A stretch of 40,351 nucleotides of DNA from an uncultured Bacteroidota bacterium (GCA_903871575.1 CAIQHJ010000183.1:1-40351); one strand, 5' to 3'; positions 18,269-27,239 are shown, counted from the stretch's first letter. Made by a program: numbers and translations. Notes: generated by a model not told the origin, from the letters alone.

Positions 18269-18510
18269 TATTTACTGCACAAATTAAAGTAATGCCATTA
18301 AAAGATTTATTGGATCCTCAAGGAAAAGCAGTTTTGGGTGGTTTGCACAATTTAGGAATGAACAGTATTGAAGATGTTAGAATTGGAAAGCAAATTGATT
18401 TGCAAATTGAAGCAGCATCAAAAGAAGCAGCCATTCAAATAGCTACAGAAGCAGCTACAAAATTATTAGCTAATCAGGTGATGGAAATGTTTGAAATTAC
18501 TATTTTATAA
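18265..18510 (+). CDS. purS: Phosphoribosylformylglycinamidine synthase subunit PurS
   Basis: MIFTAQIKVMPLKDLLDPQGKAVLGGLHNLGMNSIEDVRIGKQIDLQIEA... fits PurS size (81 aa) and motif. ATGA overlap with pssA. The ORF-track start at 18148 is only an in-frame extension. Confidence 0.85.
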   Translation: MIFTAQIKVMPLKDLLDPQGKAVLGGLHNLGMNSIEDVRIGKQIDLQIEAASKEAAIQIATEAATKLLANQVMEMFEITIL

Positions 18511-18521
18511 TTTCTTTTTAG

Positions 18522-19190
18522 ATGCTCTATCTTGTACCAACGCCCGTCGGAAATTTAGCCGATATTACTTTTAGAGCGATAGCGATATTGAAATCTGTAG
18601 ATTTAATTCTTGCAGAAGATACCAGAACTTCTGGCGTGTTGCTCAATCATTATGAAATTGATGTGCCCATAACGCCATACCATCAACACAATGAACATCG
18701 GGTTGTAGAACATTTGATTAGTCAATTGATGGTTGGGAAAAATATGGCCTTGATAACCGATGCCGGCACGCCAGGAATCAGCGACCCTGCTTATTTACTG
18801 GTAAAAGCTTGTACAGAAAATAATATTGAAGTTTCTTGTTTGCCAGGTGCCACCGCTTTTGTTCCTGCTTTGGTTTGTAGTGGATTACCCACCGATAGTT
18901 TCTGTTTCGAAGGTTTTTTGCCACTCAAAAAAGGGCGTCAAACTTTTCTTAAAAGAATGGCGCAGGAAGAAAGAACAATGATTTTTTATGAAAGTCCTAT
19001 GCGGTTGGTAAAAACATTAAGTCATTTTATTGAATATTTTGGTGCGGAAAGAAAATGCTGTGTTAGCAGAGAACTCTCCAAAAAATTTGAAGAAAACAAA
19101 CGCGGAACTTTACAAGAAGTTCATGATTATTTTAATGCAAAATCAGTAAAAGGAGAGATTGTTATTGTGGTAGAAGGGGGGAAGGGATAA
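18522..19190 (+). CDS. rsmI: 16S rRNA (cytidine(1402)-2'-O)-methyltransferase RsmI
   Basis: MLYLVPTPVGNLADITFRAIAILKSVDLILAEDTRTSGVLLNHY; ALITDAGTPGISDPAYLLVKAC. Confidence 0.96.
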   Translation: MLYLVPTPVGNLADITFRAIAILKSVDLILAEDTRTSGVLLNHYEIDVPITPYHQHNEHRVVEHLISQLMVGKNMALITDAGTPGISDPAYLLVKACTENNIEVSCLPGATAFVPALVCSGLPTDSFCFEGFLPLKKGRQTFLKRMAQEERTMIFYESPMRLVKTLSHFIEYFGAERKCCVSRELSKKFEENKRGTLQEVHDYFNAKSVKGEIVIVVEGGKG

Positions 19191-19246
19191 GCTGGATACT
19201 GGATGCTGGATGCTGGATGCTGGATACTGGATGCTGGATGCTGGAT
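19191..19246 (+). repeat. Heptanucleotide tandem array, 8 x (gctggat/actggat)
   Basis: gctggat actggat gctggat gctggat gctggat actggat gctggat gctggat; starts immediately after the rsmI stop codon. Confidence 0.95.
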
Positions 19247-19256
19247 AAGCTTTCTC

Positions 19257-19312
19257 AACACCAAACAACAAACACCAAACAATAAACACCAAACACCAAA
19301 CAATAAACATTT
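19257..19312 (+). repeat. Second heptanucleotide tandem array, 8 x aacacca-type units
   Basis: aacacca aacaaca aacacca aacaata aacacca aacacca aacaata aacattt; ends 4 nt before the M1 peptidase ATG. Confidence 0.9.
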
Positions 19313-19316
19313 ATTC

Positions 19317-21248
19317 ATGAAACACATACATCTATTTTTTATCCTTTGTTTTTTATCCACAGCGAGCTTATTTGCACAAGCGGATAGATGGCAGCAATCG
19401 GTTAATTATACCATGAATATTGACGTTGATGTGGTTGCCAATCAATTCAAAGGCACACAAAAACTAGTGTACCAAAACAATTCAAATGAGCGATTAGATA
19501 AAGTGTATTATCATTTATACTGGAATGCATTTCAACCAAACAGCAGCATGGATGTTAGGAGCAGAGAGTTGGGAAAGCAACTCATCAACGGCAGACCTGA
19601 TTGGGATGGGAGAGTGAAAGATAGAATTTCTAAATTGACACCGACCGAAATCGGATTTCAAAAAATCATTTCCTTAAAGATGAATGGAATCCCTCAGCCA
19701 TTTACATATCATGAAACCATTTTGGAAGTACAATTAACTTCGCCAATACAGCCCAAAACCAAAGTTGTATTTGACATGGTTTTTGAAACACAAGTTCCAT
19801 TACAAGTTAGAAGAAGCGGTAGAGATAATCCCCAAACAGGTGTGCGATACAGCATGAGTCAATGGTATCCGAAAATGTGTGAATACGATTATGAGGGATG
19901 GCATCCAACGCCATACGTTGCCAGAGAATTTTATGGTGTATGGGGTGATTTTGATGTGACAATCAATATCGATAAAGCATACAAATTGGGTGGTACCGGC
20001 GTTTTGATGAATGCAAATGAAATTGGTTGGGGTTACGATAAACCAGGTACGGCATTGAAATCCATTTTAACAGCAAAAAGAAAATGGCATTTTACAGGAC
20101 AGCGCATACATGATTTTGTTTGGGCTGCAGATCCAGATTATAAACACATAACCCAGCCTATTCCCAATGGACCAACCATACATGTTTTGTACAATTACGA
20201 CACTTCAAAAATTTCGGAAGAAGCAGATTGGAAAAAAGTAGCTACATCAGCAGTGAAAGTGTTGCCATACATAGAAAGTCATTTTGGAAAATATCCTTAC
20301 CCACAATATTCGTTTATCCATGGTGGTGATGGCGGAATGGAATATCCGATGGCCACATTATTGAGCGGCCCTTCTTTGGGAACTGTTTTTCATGAATGGA
20401 TGCACACTTGGTATCAAATGATACTCGCAACAAATGAAAGCATGTATGCCTGGATGGATGAAGGCTTTACAAGTTATGGCGAAGATTTGCTTACCAAATT
20501 CGACAATCAAAAAGCATCGATTGTTGAGTACAAAGAAGCGCTTCAAGCCAACCCGCAAAATGAGAAATTGAAAAACCTCATTCAATCTTTGCCTGAAGAT
20601 CACGCAGCCGCATACGCGAGCTATTTTAATTTGGCGAAAAGCGGTTTGGAAGAACCCATGACAACCCATGCCGACCACTACAATAGCAATTACGCTTATA
20701 GCATAGACGCGTATTCAAAAGGGGAAGTTTTTGTGGAGCAATTGGGATACATCACCGGCGCATCCATCAGAGACAGCATTTTGTTGCAGTATTACAGAAC
20801 CTGGAAATTTAAACATCCCAATGCCACAGATTTTTTTAGAATAGCAGAAAAAACAAGTGGATTGCAATTGGACTGGTACAAAGAATATTGGGTGAACACA
20901 ACCAAAACAATTGATTATGCCATCGATAGCTTATGGGAAGAAAATGGTGTTTCCAATATTAGGATAAAACGCATCGGACATATGCCCATGCCGATTGATT
21001 TAAGCATTACCCTAAAATCAGGAGAAAATGAGATGCACCAGATTCCTTTGAATTTAATGTTTGGCCACAAGCCTTCCGAAGATAAAACAACAATAACCGT
21101 GGTTGAACCAGAATGGCGTTGGACGCACCCTACTTACATTGTACAACTCAACAAGAAACTTACAGAGATTTCAAAAGTGGAGATAGATCCATCAAAAAGA
21201 ATGGCAGATGTTGAACGAAAAAACAATGTGCTGGAACTCAAATGGTAA
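19317..21248 (+). CDS. M1 family metallopeptidase (secreted)
   Basis: HEWMHTWYQ...WMDEGF (HEXXH-X18-E) zinc motif; signal peptide MKHIHLFFILCFLSTASLFAQ beginning at 19317. The ORF-track N-terminus from 19203 is translated repeat. Confidence 0.92.
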   Translation: MKHIHLFFILCFLSTASLFAQADRWQQSVNYTMNIDVDVVANQFKGTQKLVYQNNSNERLDKVYYHLYWNAFQPNSSMDVRSRELGKQLINGRPDWDGRVKDRISKLTPTEIGFQKIISLKMNGIPQPFTYHETILEVQLTSPIQPKTKVVFDMVFETQVPLQVRRSGRDNPQTGVRYSMSQWYPKMCEYDYEGWHPTPYVAREFYGVWGDFDVTINIDKAYKLGGTGVLMNANEIGWGYDKPGTALKSILTAKRKWHFTGQRIHDFVWAADPDYKHITQPIPNGPTIHVLYNYDTSKISEEADWKKVATSAVKVLPYIESHFGKYPYPQYSFIHGGDGGMEYPMATLLSGPSLGTVFHEWMHTWYQMILATNESMYAWMDEGFTSYGEDLLTKFDNQKASIVEYKEALQANPQNEKLKNLIQSLPEDHAAAYASYFNLAKSGLEEPMTTHADHYNSNYAYSIDAYSKGEVFVEQLGYITGASIRDSILLQYYRTWKFKHPNATDFFRIAEKTSGLQLDWYKEYWVNTTKTIDYAIDSLWEENGVSNIRIKRIGHMPMPIDLSITLKSGENEMHQIPLNLMFGHKPSEDKTTITVVEPEWRWTHPTYIVQLNKKLTEISKVEIDPSKRMADVERKNNVLELKW

Positions 21249-21881
21249 TTATTTGATCGGTTGGTACAACATGAATTTCTCGTTAAAATGCGCTTCATTA
21301 AAAAATTGATTGATGCTCCAAATATAGGGCTTACAGTCGCTTTCTTGAATTTCTTGCGTAAGGTCGCCGCCTTTTAAACATATCAACCCGTTTGGCGCGT
21401 TTTCATTGGTAGTTGGGTATTTTTTTAGTAGGGGTTTGCTCCATTTCCAAAGGTCTTTTAAAGGGGCAACTGCCCTAGATATGACAGTTTCAAATTTCCT
21501 GTCTTTGATATCTTCTGCTCTAGAATGTCGAATGGAAACATTTTGAAGCCCAATGGCTGTTGCTATTTCATGAACAACTTGTAGTTTTTTATTGATGCTG
21601 TCTACCATCAAAAATTCGGTCTCCGGAAAAAAAATAGCCAATGGCAATCCCGGAAATCCACCACCGCAACCTAGGTCCATGACATGGGTATTTTTTTGAA
21701 ATTCGAATGTCGTTGCAATGGTTAAAGAATGCAATACATGATGTAAATAAAAATTATCCAAGTCTTTACGACTGATGACATTGATCTTCTGATTCCATTC
21801 TCCATATAAACCATGCAACTGTTCAAATTGGCTATGTTGAGCTGGTGTAAAATCTGCAAAATATTTTTCAATTATTTCCAT
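21249..21881 (-). CDS. rsmG: 16S rRNA (guanine(527)-N(7))-methyltransferase RsmG
   Basis: VMDLGCGGGFPGLPLAIFFPETEFLMVDSINKKLQVV; VISRAVAPLKDL. Confidence 0.95.
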   Translation of the reverse strand: MEIIEKYFADFTPAQHSQFEQLHGLYGEWNQKINVISRKDLDNFYLHHVLHSLTIATTFEFQKNTHVMDLGCGGGFPGLPLAIFFPETEFLMVDSINKKLQVVHEIATAIGLQNVSIRHSRAEDIKDRKFETVISRAVAPLKDLWKWSKPLLKKYPTTNENAPNGLICLKGGDLTQEIQESDCKPYIWSINQFFNEAHFNEKFMLYQPIK

Positions 21882-23005
21882 GATGTGGAAGGTTTTTTAA
21901 TCAATGATGTAGAAAAAATCAGGTAATAAAAAAACATCCAAATATCAAAAAACAACAAATAAGGCAGCAAGTCTTTTTCATTTAATTTGATGAGTGATTT
22001 TCCAATTACCAAAGATTGTAATAAGAATTTGCCTCCATAAATGATTAATGCAATTTGCCAATTATAAAATAAACAAGTTGCAATGAGCGCCGGGTAGAAT
22101 AAAAATTGGGTTGCTGCATACAAGCCTAATAGCAATTTATGTCCGCCCTTGTAATATTTGCTAGTTGAGTAATGGCGTTGTTTTTGACGAACCCATTGTT
22201 TCCAAGATGAAGCAGGTTTACTAAAAGTGAAACTGTCTTTGTCAATATTAATTTTTGTGTTTTTTTTATTTGCCGCCATATTTACAAACAAATCATCATC
22301 ACCACCTGGAATATTGTTATGTGCAGAGAATCCTTTGTGTTTATAAAACAATGCTTTTTTATAACTTAAGTTTCTGCCCACACCCATATACGGCATACCC
22401 CATAATGCATAGCTCAAATATTGGATAGCGGTATGAAAAGTTTCCCATCTAATCAGTTTGTTTAATAAACTTTTTTGTTTGTGATATGGGCTGTAACCCA
22501 ATACGATTTCTGTCTGATCGTTAAACGTAGATTGCATCGATTGAATCCAATGTTCACTTGCGGGAACACAGTCTGCATCCGTGAGCAATACAATTTCATG
22601 TTTAGCCGACTTTACCCCAACAGCCAAAGGAAATTTTTTCCCTGGAATCATCTTTGCTTCTTGTGTGAGTTCGATGATGTTGAGTTGTTTATAAGACCGT
22701 TGTAATTCCTCTAACACATATTTACTATCATCAAAAGAATTGTCGTTGACAACAATTACTTCGTGCGTTGTTTTATAGTCTTGAATGAGAACACCTGGGA
22801 GATTTTTTGCAATGTTTGCAGCCTCGTCCCTTGCACAAATGACAACACTAACCGGATGTGTTTGAGAAACCAATTTGCTTTTGGGTTTGTACAATGCCAA
22901 TCTGCCAAAGAAAAATAGGATATAAAATAGCTGTATGAAGCTCACCGCACAGAAGAAAATAAAAACAAGTGTTTGCCAATGGTCTAGAAAAAATAATTTG
23001 TTCAT
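21872..23005 (-). CDS. Glycosyltransferase family 2 membrane protein
   Basis: PVSVVICARDEAANIAKNLPGVL; VVNDNSFDDS; LTDADCVP; QKQRHYSTSKYY (QXXRW-like); transmembrane segments at both ends. Start set at MNKLFFLDHW (23005). Confidence 0.85.
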   Translation of the reverse strand: MNKLFFLDHWQTLVFIFFCAVSFIQLFYILFFFGRLALYKPKSKLVSQTHPVSVVICARDEAANIAKNLPGVLIQDYKTTHEVIVVNDNSFDDSKYVLEELQRSYKQLNIIELTQEAKMIPGKKFPLAVGVKSAKHEIVLLTDADCVPASEHWIQSMQSTFNDQTEIVLGYSPYHKQKSLLNKLIRWETFHTAIQYLSYALWGMPYMGVGRNLSYKKALFYKHKGFSAHNNIPGGDDDLFVNMAANKKNTKINIDKDSFTFSKPASSWKQWVRQKQRHYSTSKYYKGGHKLLLGLYAATQFLFYPALIATCLFYNWQIALIIYGGKFLLQSLVIGKSLIKLNEKDLLPYLLFFDIWMFFYYLIFSTSLIKKPSTSWK

Positions 23006-23094
23006 TGCTGCAAAAATATGCTTTACTGCTATTATTGTAACCAATATCTAAAAGGCATTTTTAAAAATTTATATTTGCAAAGAAAAAGGACAAT

Positions 23095-24234
23095 ATGCCT
23101 GCATTACAATTTTCAATTTTACAAAAGGATTTACATTCAAGAGCAAGGGCTGGTATAATTAGAACCGACCATGGCCAAATAGAAACACCCATCTTTATGC
23201 CGGTGGGAACTGTGGGCAGCGTGAAGGCCGTGTCGCAACAACAACTCCTTCAAGAAGTAAAAGCCGAAATCATTTTAGGCAATACCTATCATTTGTATTT
23301 GCGTCCAGGCTTAGAAACATTAGAAAAGATAGGAGGGCTCCATCAATTTAATGGCTGGAAAAAACCTATACTCACAGACAGTGGCGGCTTTCAAGTTTTT
23401 TCTTTAGCAAAAAGCAGAAAAATTACTGAAGATGGGGTTGTGTTTCAATCACATATTGATGGAAGCAAGCATTTGTTCACACCAGAAAATGTAATGGATA
23501 CGCAAAGAATTATTGGCGGTGACATTATCATGGCTTTTGATGAATGCCCGCCCGGAGGAAGTGATTATGGCTATGCAAAAAAATCGATGGAACTAACCCA
23601 TCGTTGGTTAGACAGATGTTTTAATCGATTTAATTCAACCGGAGATAAATATGGATATACACAAAATTTATTTCCCATCGTGCAAGGTGGTGTGCATCCC
23701 GATTTAAGAAAAGAATCCTGTGCATTTATATCTGGGAAAGAAGCTACAGGAAATGCAATTGGCGGACTAAGTGTTGGTGAGCCAACAGAAAAAATGTATG
23801 AAATGTGTTCGCTCTGTTGCGATCATCTACCGCAAGAAAAACCTCGGTATCTGATGGGGGTTGGAACGCCTTGGAATATTTTAGAATGTATAGAAATGGG
23901 CATCGATATGTTTGATTGTGTAATGCCAACCCGCAATGGTAGAAATGCGATGTTGTTCACCGCAAATGGCATCATCAACATCGACAACAAAAAATGGGAG
24001 CATGACTTTTCTCCAATCGACGAAACAATTGATTGTGATATGAGTGCATTTTATTCAAAAGCGTATTTAAGACACCTCTTGAAAGCCAAAGAATTTTTAG
24101 GGTTGACCATTGCCAGTGTACACAATTTGGCATTTTATTTATGGTTGGTAAAAGAAGCCAGACAACAAATTCAACAGGGTACATTTGTTGGCTGGAAAAA
24201 TGAAATGGTGTTGAGGATGCAACAGAAGTTATAA
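23095..24234 (+). CDS. tgt: tRNA-guanine transglycosylase (queuine tRNA-ribosyltransferase)
   Basis: RTDHGQIETPIFMPVGTVGSVKAV; LTDSGGFQVFSL; GGLSVGEP; DCVMPTRNGRNAMLFT. Confidence 0.97.
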   Translation: MPALQFSILQKDLHSRARAGIIRTDHGQIETPIFMPVGTVGSVKAVSQQQLLQEVKAEIILGNTYHLYLRPGLETLEKIGGLHQFNGWKKPILTDSGGFQVFSLAKSRKITEDGVVFQSHIDGSKHLFTPENVMDTQRIIGGDIIMAFDECPPGGSDYGYAKKSMELTHRWLDRCFNRFNSTGDKYGYTQNLFPIVQGGVHPDLRKESCAFISGKEATGNAIGGLSVGEPTEKMYEMCSLCCDHLPQEKPRYLMGVGTPWNILECIEMGIDMFDCVMPTRNGRNAMLFTANGIINIDNKKWEHDFSPIDETIDCDMSAFYSKAYLRHLLKAKEFLGLTIASVHNLAFYLWLVKEARQQIQQGTFVGWKNEMVLRMQQKL

Positions 24235-24313
24235 AAAAGTAAAATAGCTTTAACAATGGCGAAAACAAACAAAAAACATAAATCAATATCTTTATCCGGT
24301 AAAAAAATACAGT

Positions 24314-25027
24314 ATGAAAATTAGTAGCTTTTTGGCAATCGCCTTTTCTCTTTTTGTTTCGATTAACACATCCGCACAAACAACACCTGTTCAAAATGCA
24401 TCCATTCCAAAAGATGCGCAAGTGGATGTGACCTTAACAGATTTCAAAGATGTGCCTTTGCCACACGAAATCATGGTATTCAGAAGTAAGAATTACGATA
24501 AAGAATACTCTGGTTTAACAAATGATAGTGGGAAATTTTCGATTCGATTGCCTGCAGGAGATAAATACGATTTGTTTGTTTTAGGTTTCAAGGATTCCAC
24601 CAGCTACGATGTTTTGGATATTCCTGCACCTCAGGGAAATGCATATTACAAGAAACCATTTATTCTTTCATTCCAATTTATGCCGTCTAAAAACTTTGTA
24701 TTGGAGAATTGTAATTTCGATAATGGCAAAGCAACATTACAAGAATCGGCTTCTCCGGTTTTGGATGAATTGGTAAATTATATGAAGAGAAAAGAAGACG
24801 ACAGAATAGAATTGGGCGGCCATACAGATGATGTGGGGGATGATGCAAGCAATCAAAAATTATCATTGGATCGCGCAAATTCAGTTAAAGATTATTTGGT
24901 ATCGAAAGGAATTGATGCAAACAGAATTGTTACCAAAGGTTATGGTGAATCACAACCAATGAATAAAGCAAAGACCAAAGAAGCTAGAGCAGAAAACAGA
25001 AGAACAGAGGTTACAATTTTAGAGTAA
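24314..25027 (+). CDS. OmpA family protein
   Basis: Signal peptide ...NTSAQT; canonical OmpA-C motif LGGHTDDVGDDASNQKLSLDRANSVKDYLVSKGIDANRI. Confidence 0.9.
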   Translation: MKISSFLAIAFSLFVSINTSAQTTPVQNASIPKDAQVDVTLTDFKDVPLPHEIMVFRSKNYDKEYSGLTNDSGKFSIRLPAGDKYDLFVLGFKDSTSYDVLDIPAPQGNAYYKKPFILSFQFMPSKNFVLENCNFDNGKATLQESASPVLDELVNYMKRKEDDRIELGGHTDDVGDDASNQKLSLDRANSVKDYLVSKGIDANRIVTKGYGESQPMNKAKTKEARAENRRTEVTILE

Positions 25028-25044
25028 TTGTGAAAATGCTACAT

Positions 25045-25077
25045 AAAAAAAGAGGATCAATCGATCCTCTTTTTTTA
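25045..25077. terminator. Bidirectional terminator
   Basis: agaggatc-aatc-gatcctct with flanking A- and T-tracts. Confidence 0.92.
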
Positions 25078-25095
25078 TGACTAGTTGTTTCGTAT

Positions 25096-25794
25096 TTATT
25101 GAATGTTCGAAGAAATCAATCTATTGGTTGTATTGACATCGATGAGTGTGCCTTGTCCTTGAATATCCAATTTTAATGCCGTGTTTCTTTCTACCAAACC
25201 AAATTTAGGTGCATAATATGCATACATGTCTTGTGTAACCGTTACAGGCAAAGGAAAAGGAATTCCAGGAATTGTCAACGTAACATTATTGATTTCTGTT
25301 CTTACTTTGATGACATTATTGTAAGTAACACCATTTACAACAACAGATGTGTTGTTGTTTTCGACGATGTTTTTAATGGATGCGTTAACAGAAGCGCCTT
25401 GTTGACTAAAAGCAATAGGGGTTGTCCAGTTGGTGCCATTTGCAACGTTGTTTTTCAAATAAAGCAATTCGATGGTTGGCAATTGTGCAGCAATTTGGGT
25501 AAATTGATAATATTCGTCTCCGCTGATGTTGTAATATTCTTGTGTTGTTCCATTTGCATCAACAGAATTGAACACATGATAAGTTCTTGAACCAACAACG
25601 GTGTCAATGCTGGTAGAAGTTAGGGTATATGGCGTAACGGTGGTTGCCGCATTGTCGGTTGTTTCATAATTCCAAGTCGTTCCCGATGCGAGGGTCATAA
25701 AAGGAGATGCTACATTATTCCCAGAAGGGTTGTCTTTTTTGCAAGAAGTTGCCAAAATCAGGATTGAAAAACCTGCAAATAGTAATTTTTTCAT
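25096..25794 (-). CDS. Hypothetical lipoprotein
   Basis: MKKLLFAGFSILILATSCKKDNPSG lipobox; 232 aa; no family recognised. Confidence 0.8.
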   Translation of the reverse strand: MKKLLFAGFSILILATSCKKDNPSGNNVASPFMTLASGTTWNYETTDNAATTVTPYTLTSTSIDTVVGSRTYHVFNSVDANGTTQEYYNISGDEYYQFTQIAAQLPTIELLYLKNNVANGTNWTTPIAFSQQGASVNASIKNIVENNNTSVVVNGVTYNNVIKVRTEINNVTLTIPGIPFPLPVTVTQDMYAYYAPKFGLVERNTALKLDIQGQGTLIDVNTTNRLISSNIQ

Positions 25795-25832
25795 GTTTTT
25801 TTTGTTTTGAAGTGTAATATTACCAAAAAATG

Positions 25833-25863
25833 TTTAGATGTTCAATTATTTGTCTTATCTTCG
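25833..25863 (+). promoter_or_regulatory. Candidate promoter of the alpha operon (infA)
   Basis: TTTA (25833-25836), 19 nt, TATCTTCG (25856-25863), 13 nt before the ATG at 25877. Confidence 0.55.
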
Positions 25864-25876
25864 CGCTCCAAAATTT

Positions 25877-26095
25877 ATGGCCAAGCAAGCATTAATAAAA
25901 CAAGACGGAACGATTATCGAGGCATTGAGCAATGCTATGTTCAAGGTAAAATTGGAAAATGGTCATGAGATTTTGGCAACAATTTCTGGTAAGATGCGTA
26001 TGCATTACATCAGAATTTTGCCAGGTGATAAGGTGGGCGTAGAGATGAGTCCATATGATTTAACAAGAGGAAGAATCATCTTTAGATATAAATAA
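25877..26095 (+). CDS. infA: Translation initiation factor IF-1
   Basis: [72 protein letters not shown]. Confidence 0.97.
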   Translation: MAKQALIKQDGTIIEALSNAMFKVKLENGHEILATISGKMRMHYIRILPGDKVGVEMSPYDLTRGRIIFRYK

Positions 26096-26139
26096 ACGCT
26101 GTATAAACAGCATATCATAAATAGATAAAATCAAATAAA

Positions 26140-26256
26140 ATGAAGGTAAGAGCTTCAATCAAGAAACGCAGTGCAGATTGCAAAATCGTGAGAAGAAAAG
26201 GCCGTTTGTATGTAATCAACAAAAAGAATCCTCGTTTTAAACAAAAACAAGGATAA
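26140..26256 (+). CDS. rpmJ: 50S ribosomal protein L36
   Basis: Not in the ORF track (38 aa). Translates to [38 protein letters not shown]. Confidence 0.96.
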   Translation: MKVRASIKKRSADCKIVRRKGRLYVINKKNPRFKQKQG

Positions 26257-26293
26257 TCAAATCACATTTTAAACGCTAAATACATATTTTACT

Positions 26294-26671
26294 ATGGCTC
26301 GTATTGCCGGTATAGATTTACCAAAAAATAAAAGAGGAGAAATTGGACTTACCTATATATATGGTATTGGCCGTTCTACTGCAAAGTACATTTTAACCAA
26401 GTCGGGTATCGATTTGAATAAAAAAGTAAATCAGTGGAATGATGACGAACAAACAGCAATTCGTAATGTCATCAACAATGAGTTTAAAACTGAAGGTGCT
26501 TTGCGTAGTGAAACACAAATGAACATCAAGCGTTTGCTTGATATCGCTTGTTATCGTGGATTGCGTCATCGTAAAGGTTTGCCTTTGCGTGGTCAGCGTA
26601 CACGTACGAATAGCCGTACTAGAAAAGGTAAACGCAAGACAGTAGCAGGTAAGAAAAAAGTAACGAAGTAA
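26294..26671 (+). CDS. rpsM: 30S ribosomal protein S13
   Basis: [55 protein letters not shown]. Confidence 0.98.
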   Translation: MARIAGIDLPKNKRGEIGLTYIYGIGRSTAKYILTKSGIDLNKKVNQWNDDEQTAIRNVINNEFKTEGALRSETQMNIKRLLDIACYRGLRHRKGLPLRGQRTRTNSRTRKGKRKTVAGKKKVTK

Positions 26672-26761
26672 TTTGAATTGAACTCCATTGGAGTTTATAT
26701 AAGACTTATTTTTTGAATCATACGCTAGATCGCTTGTAAGTCGGCAGGAGGGTTGGTTCAC

Positions 26762-26785
26762 CCCGAATATTCGGGTTTATTTTTA
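26762..26785 (+). terminator. Terminator-like palindromic hairpin in the rpsM-rpsK gap
   Basis: cccga-atat-tcggg followed by tttattttta. Confidence 0.45.
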
Positions 26786-26808
26786 ATGATTACCTACAAT
26801 TAATTAAA

Positions 26809-27222
26809 ATGGCAAAAGCACAAAATCAAAAAGCGCTCAGCGCAAAAGCAGCTGCAAAAAAGCGTATTGTAAAAGTTGATAGCTATGGAGATGCACATAT
26901 CTCTGCAACCTTCAACAACATTATCATCAGTTTGACAAACAAAAACGGACAAGTTATTTCATGGTCATCTGCAGGTAAAATGGGTTTCAAAGGAAGCAAA
27001 AAAAATACACCATATGCTGCACAAATGGCTGGCGCTGATGCTGCAAAAACAGCTATCGACGCAGGTTTGAAAAGAGTTGATGTGTATGTGAAAGGACCAG
27101 GAAGTGGTCGCGAAGGCGCTATTCGTTCATTATCACAAAGTGGTTTGGAAGTTTCAATGATTAAAGACATTACACCAATGCCACACAATGGCTGTCGTCC
27201 TCCAAAGAAAAGAAGAGTATAG
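26809..27222 (+). CDS. rpsK: 30S ribosomal protein S11
   Basis: [61 protein letters not shown]. Confidence 0.98.
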   Translation: MAKAQNQKALSAKAAAKKRIVKVDSYGDAHISATFNNIIISLTNKNGQVISWSSAGKMGFKGSKKNTPYAAQMAGADAAKTAIDAGLKRVDVYVKGPGSGREGAIRSLSQSGLEVSMIKDITPMPHNGCRPPKKRRV

Positions 27223-27239
27223 TATATATTTTATAACCG

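Noticed and set aside
19191-19312. CRISPR-like array
   Set aside because: Units are contiguous 7-mers with no spacers and no cas genes nearby.
19203-19316. N-terminal 38-aa extension of the M1 peptidase (MLDAGCWILDAGCW...)
   Set aside because: It is translated heptamer repeat. A normal signal peptide starts at ATG 19317.
19127-19360. Minus-strand 77-aa ORF (…SSIQHPASSIQHPASSIQYPA…)
   Set aside because: Product of the stop-free heptamer arrays, not a gene.
26696-26775. Possible tRNA-like segment (…GGTTCACCCCGAATATTCGGG…)
   Set aside because: The T-arm resemblance is superficial: no acceptor stem, anticodon arm or D-arm can be drawn. The attenuator-like interpretation fits better.
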